Assembly: GCA_003456765.1 (NCBI GenBank)
Contig: DMOT01000336.1
Coordinates: forward strand, 1 to 6,280
Length of the DNA stretch: 6,280 nt
Reading direction: 5' to 3'
Source: Bacillota bacterium
GTDB taxonomy: Bacteria; Bacillota; DTU025
In this document: positions 6,230-6,280 of the stretch, in pieces
Numbering within the stretch: the stretch's first letter is position 1
Layout: every line of letters starts with the position of its first letter
Made by a program: the position numbers and the translations under genes
The notes under the pieces: generated by a model
What the model was told of the DNA's origin: nothing
Database searches by the model: none
Seen by the model: the letters and a program-made list of their open reading frames with translations, nothing else

Positions 6230-6280
6230 GACTATCAGCATGCCAGCAGGAATTCCGCATATACGTGCCGGCCTGGTGCG
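6230..6280. other. Upstream end of window with no identifiable gene
   Basis: No feature can be assigned upstream of the predicted promoter. One minus-strand frame is open from the window edge down to a TAG at 6158-6156 (about 41 codons). It crosses the promoter and matches no family that I recognise. It could be the last part of an upstream gene, but an open frame this short is not significant at this base composition. Confidence 0.4.

Noticed and set aside
6124..6280. Plus-strand open frame starting ATGATGAAAGAG, open to the window edge, with AAGGGG 8 nt upstream
   Set aside because: The SD-like element is tempting, but the product is rich in His, Ser, Thr and Cys with no recognisable domain, and it runs antisense to the predicted leader and promoter. 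A divergent gene is possible but unsupported.
1..6280. Search for CRISPR arrays, insertion sequences, tRNA genes or defence and mobile genes
   Set aside because: No repeat arrays, transposase motifs, tRNA-like cloverleaf or defence domains were seen; nearly all of the window is accounted for by the nusA-infB operon.

Overview
The window is one stretch of the conserved bacterial nusA-infB transcription/translation operon, carried entirely on the minus strand, so the genes read from high to low coordinates. Gene content and order (rimP, nusA, ylxR/rnpM, infB, ylxP, rbfA, nrnA) are the classic Bacillota (Firmicutes) arrangement. The short NusA of about 359 residues, without the C-terminal acidic repeats of proteobacterial NusA, fits this, as do strong Shine-Dalgarno (SD) sequences and frequent GTG starts. 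Base composition is moderately GC-rich, which suggests a clostridia-like or deep-branching Bacillota lineage rather than a low-GC Bacillus. The exact taxon cannot be read from the sequence.

Layout in transcription order. Positions 6280-6063 hold the upstream region: a sigma-A-type promoter with an extended -10 box, then a leader of roughly 130 nt with two strong hairpins, the second followed by a short T-run. Next come rimP (6062-5583), nusA (5590-4511, overlapping rimP by 8 nt) and the small ylxR/rnpM (4498-4232). A 181-nt gap (4231-4051) occupies the place where Bacillota usually carry ylxQ; it seems to hold a decayed ylxQ remnant. Then follow infB (4050-1552), ylxP (DUF503, 1532-1251), rbfA (1218-841) and nrnA, which starts at 844 overlapping the rbfA stop and runs off the window edge at position 1.

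The genes work together in ribosome maturation (RimP and RbfA on the 30S subunit), transcription elongation and antitermination (NusA), translation initiation (IF-2) and RNA turnover (YlxR/RnpM as a proposed RNase P partner, NrnA on short oligoribonucleotides and pAp). Apart from the ylxQ gap, the junctions range from an 8-nt overlap to a 32-nt gap. No internal terminator is visible, so this is read as a single transcript continuing beyond the window.

This is mostly an ordinary housekeeping region, and I see no undescribed defence, mobile or RNA-guided system. The two points most worth a second look are the probable ylxQ fossil between ylxR and infB and the double-hairpin leader in front of rimP. 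Several start codons are assigned here from SD spacing rather than from the longest open frame.
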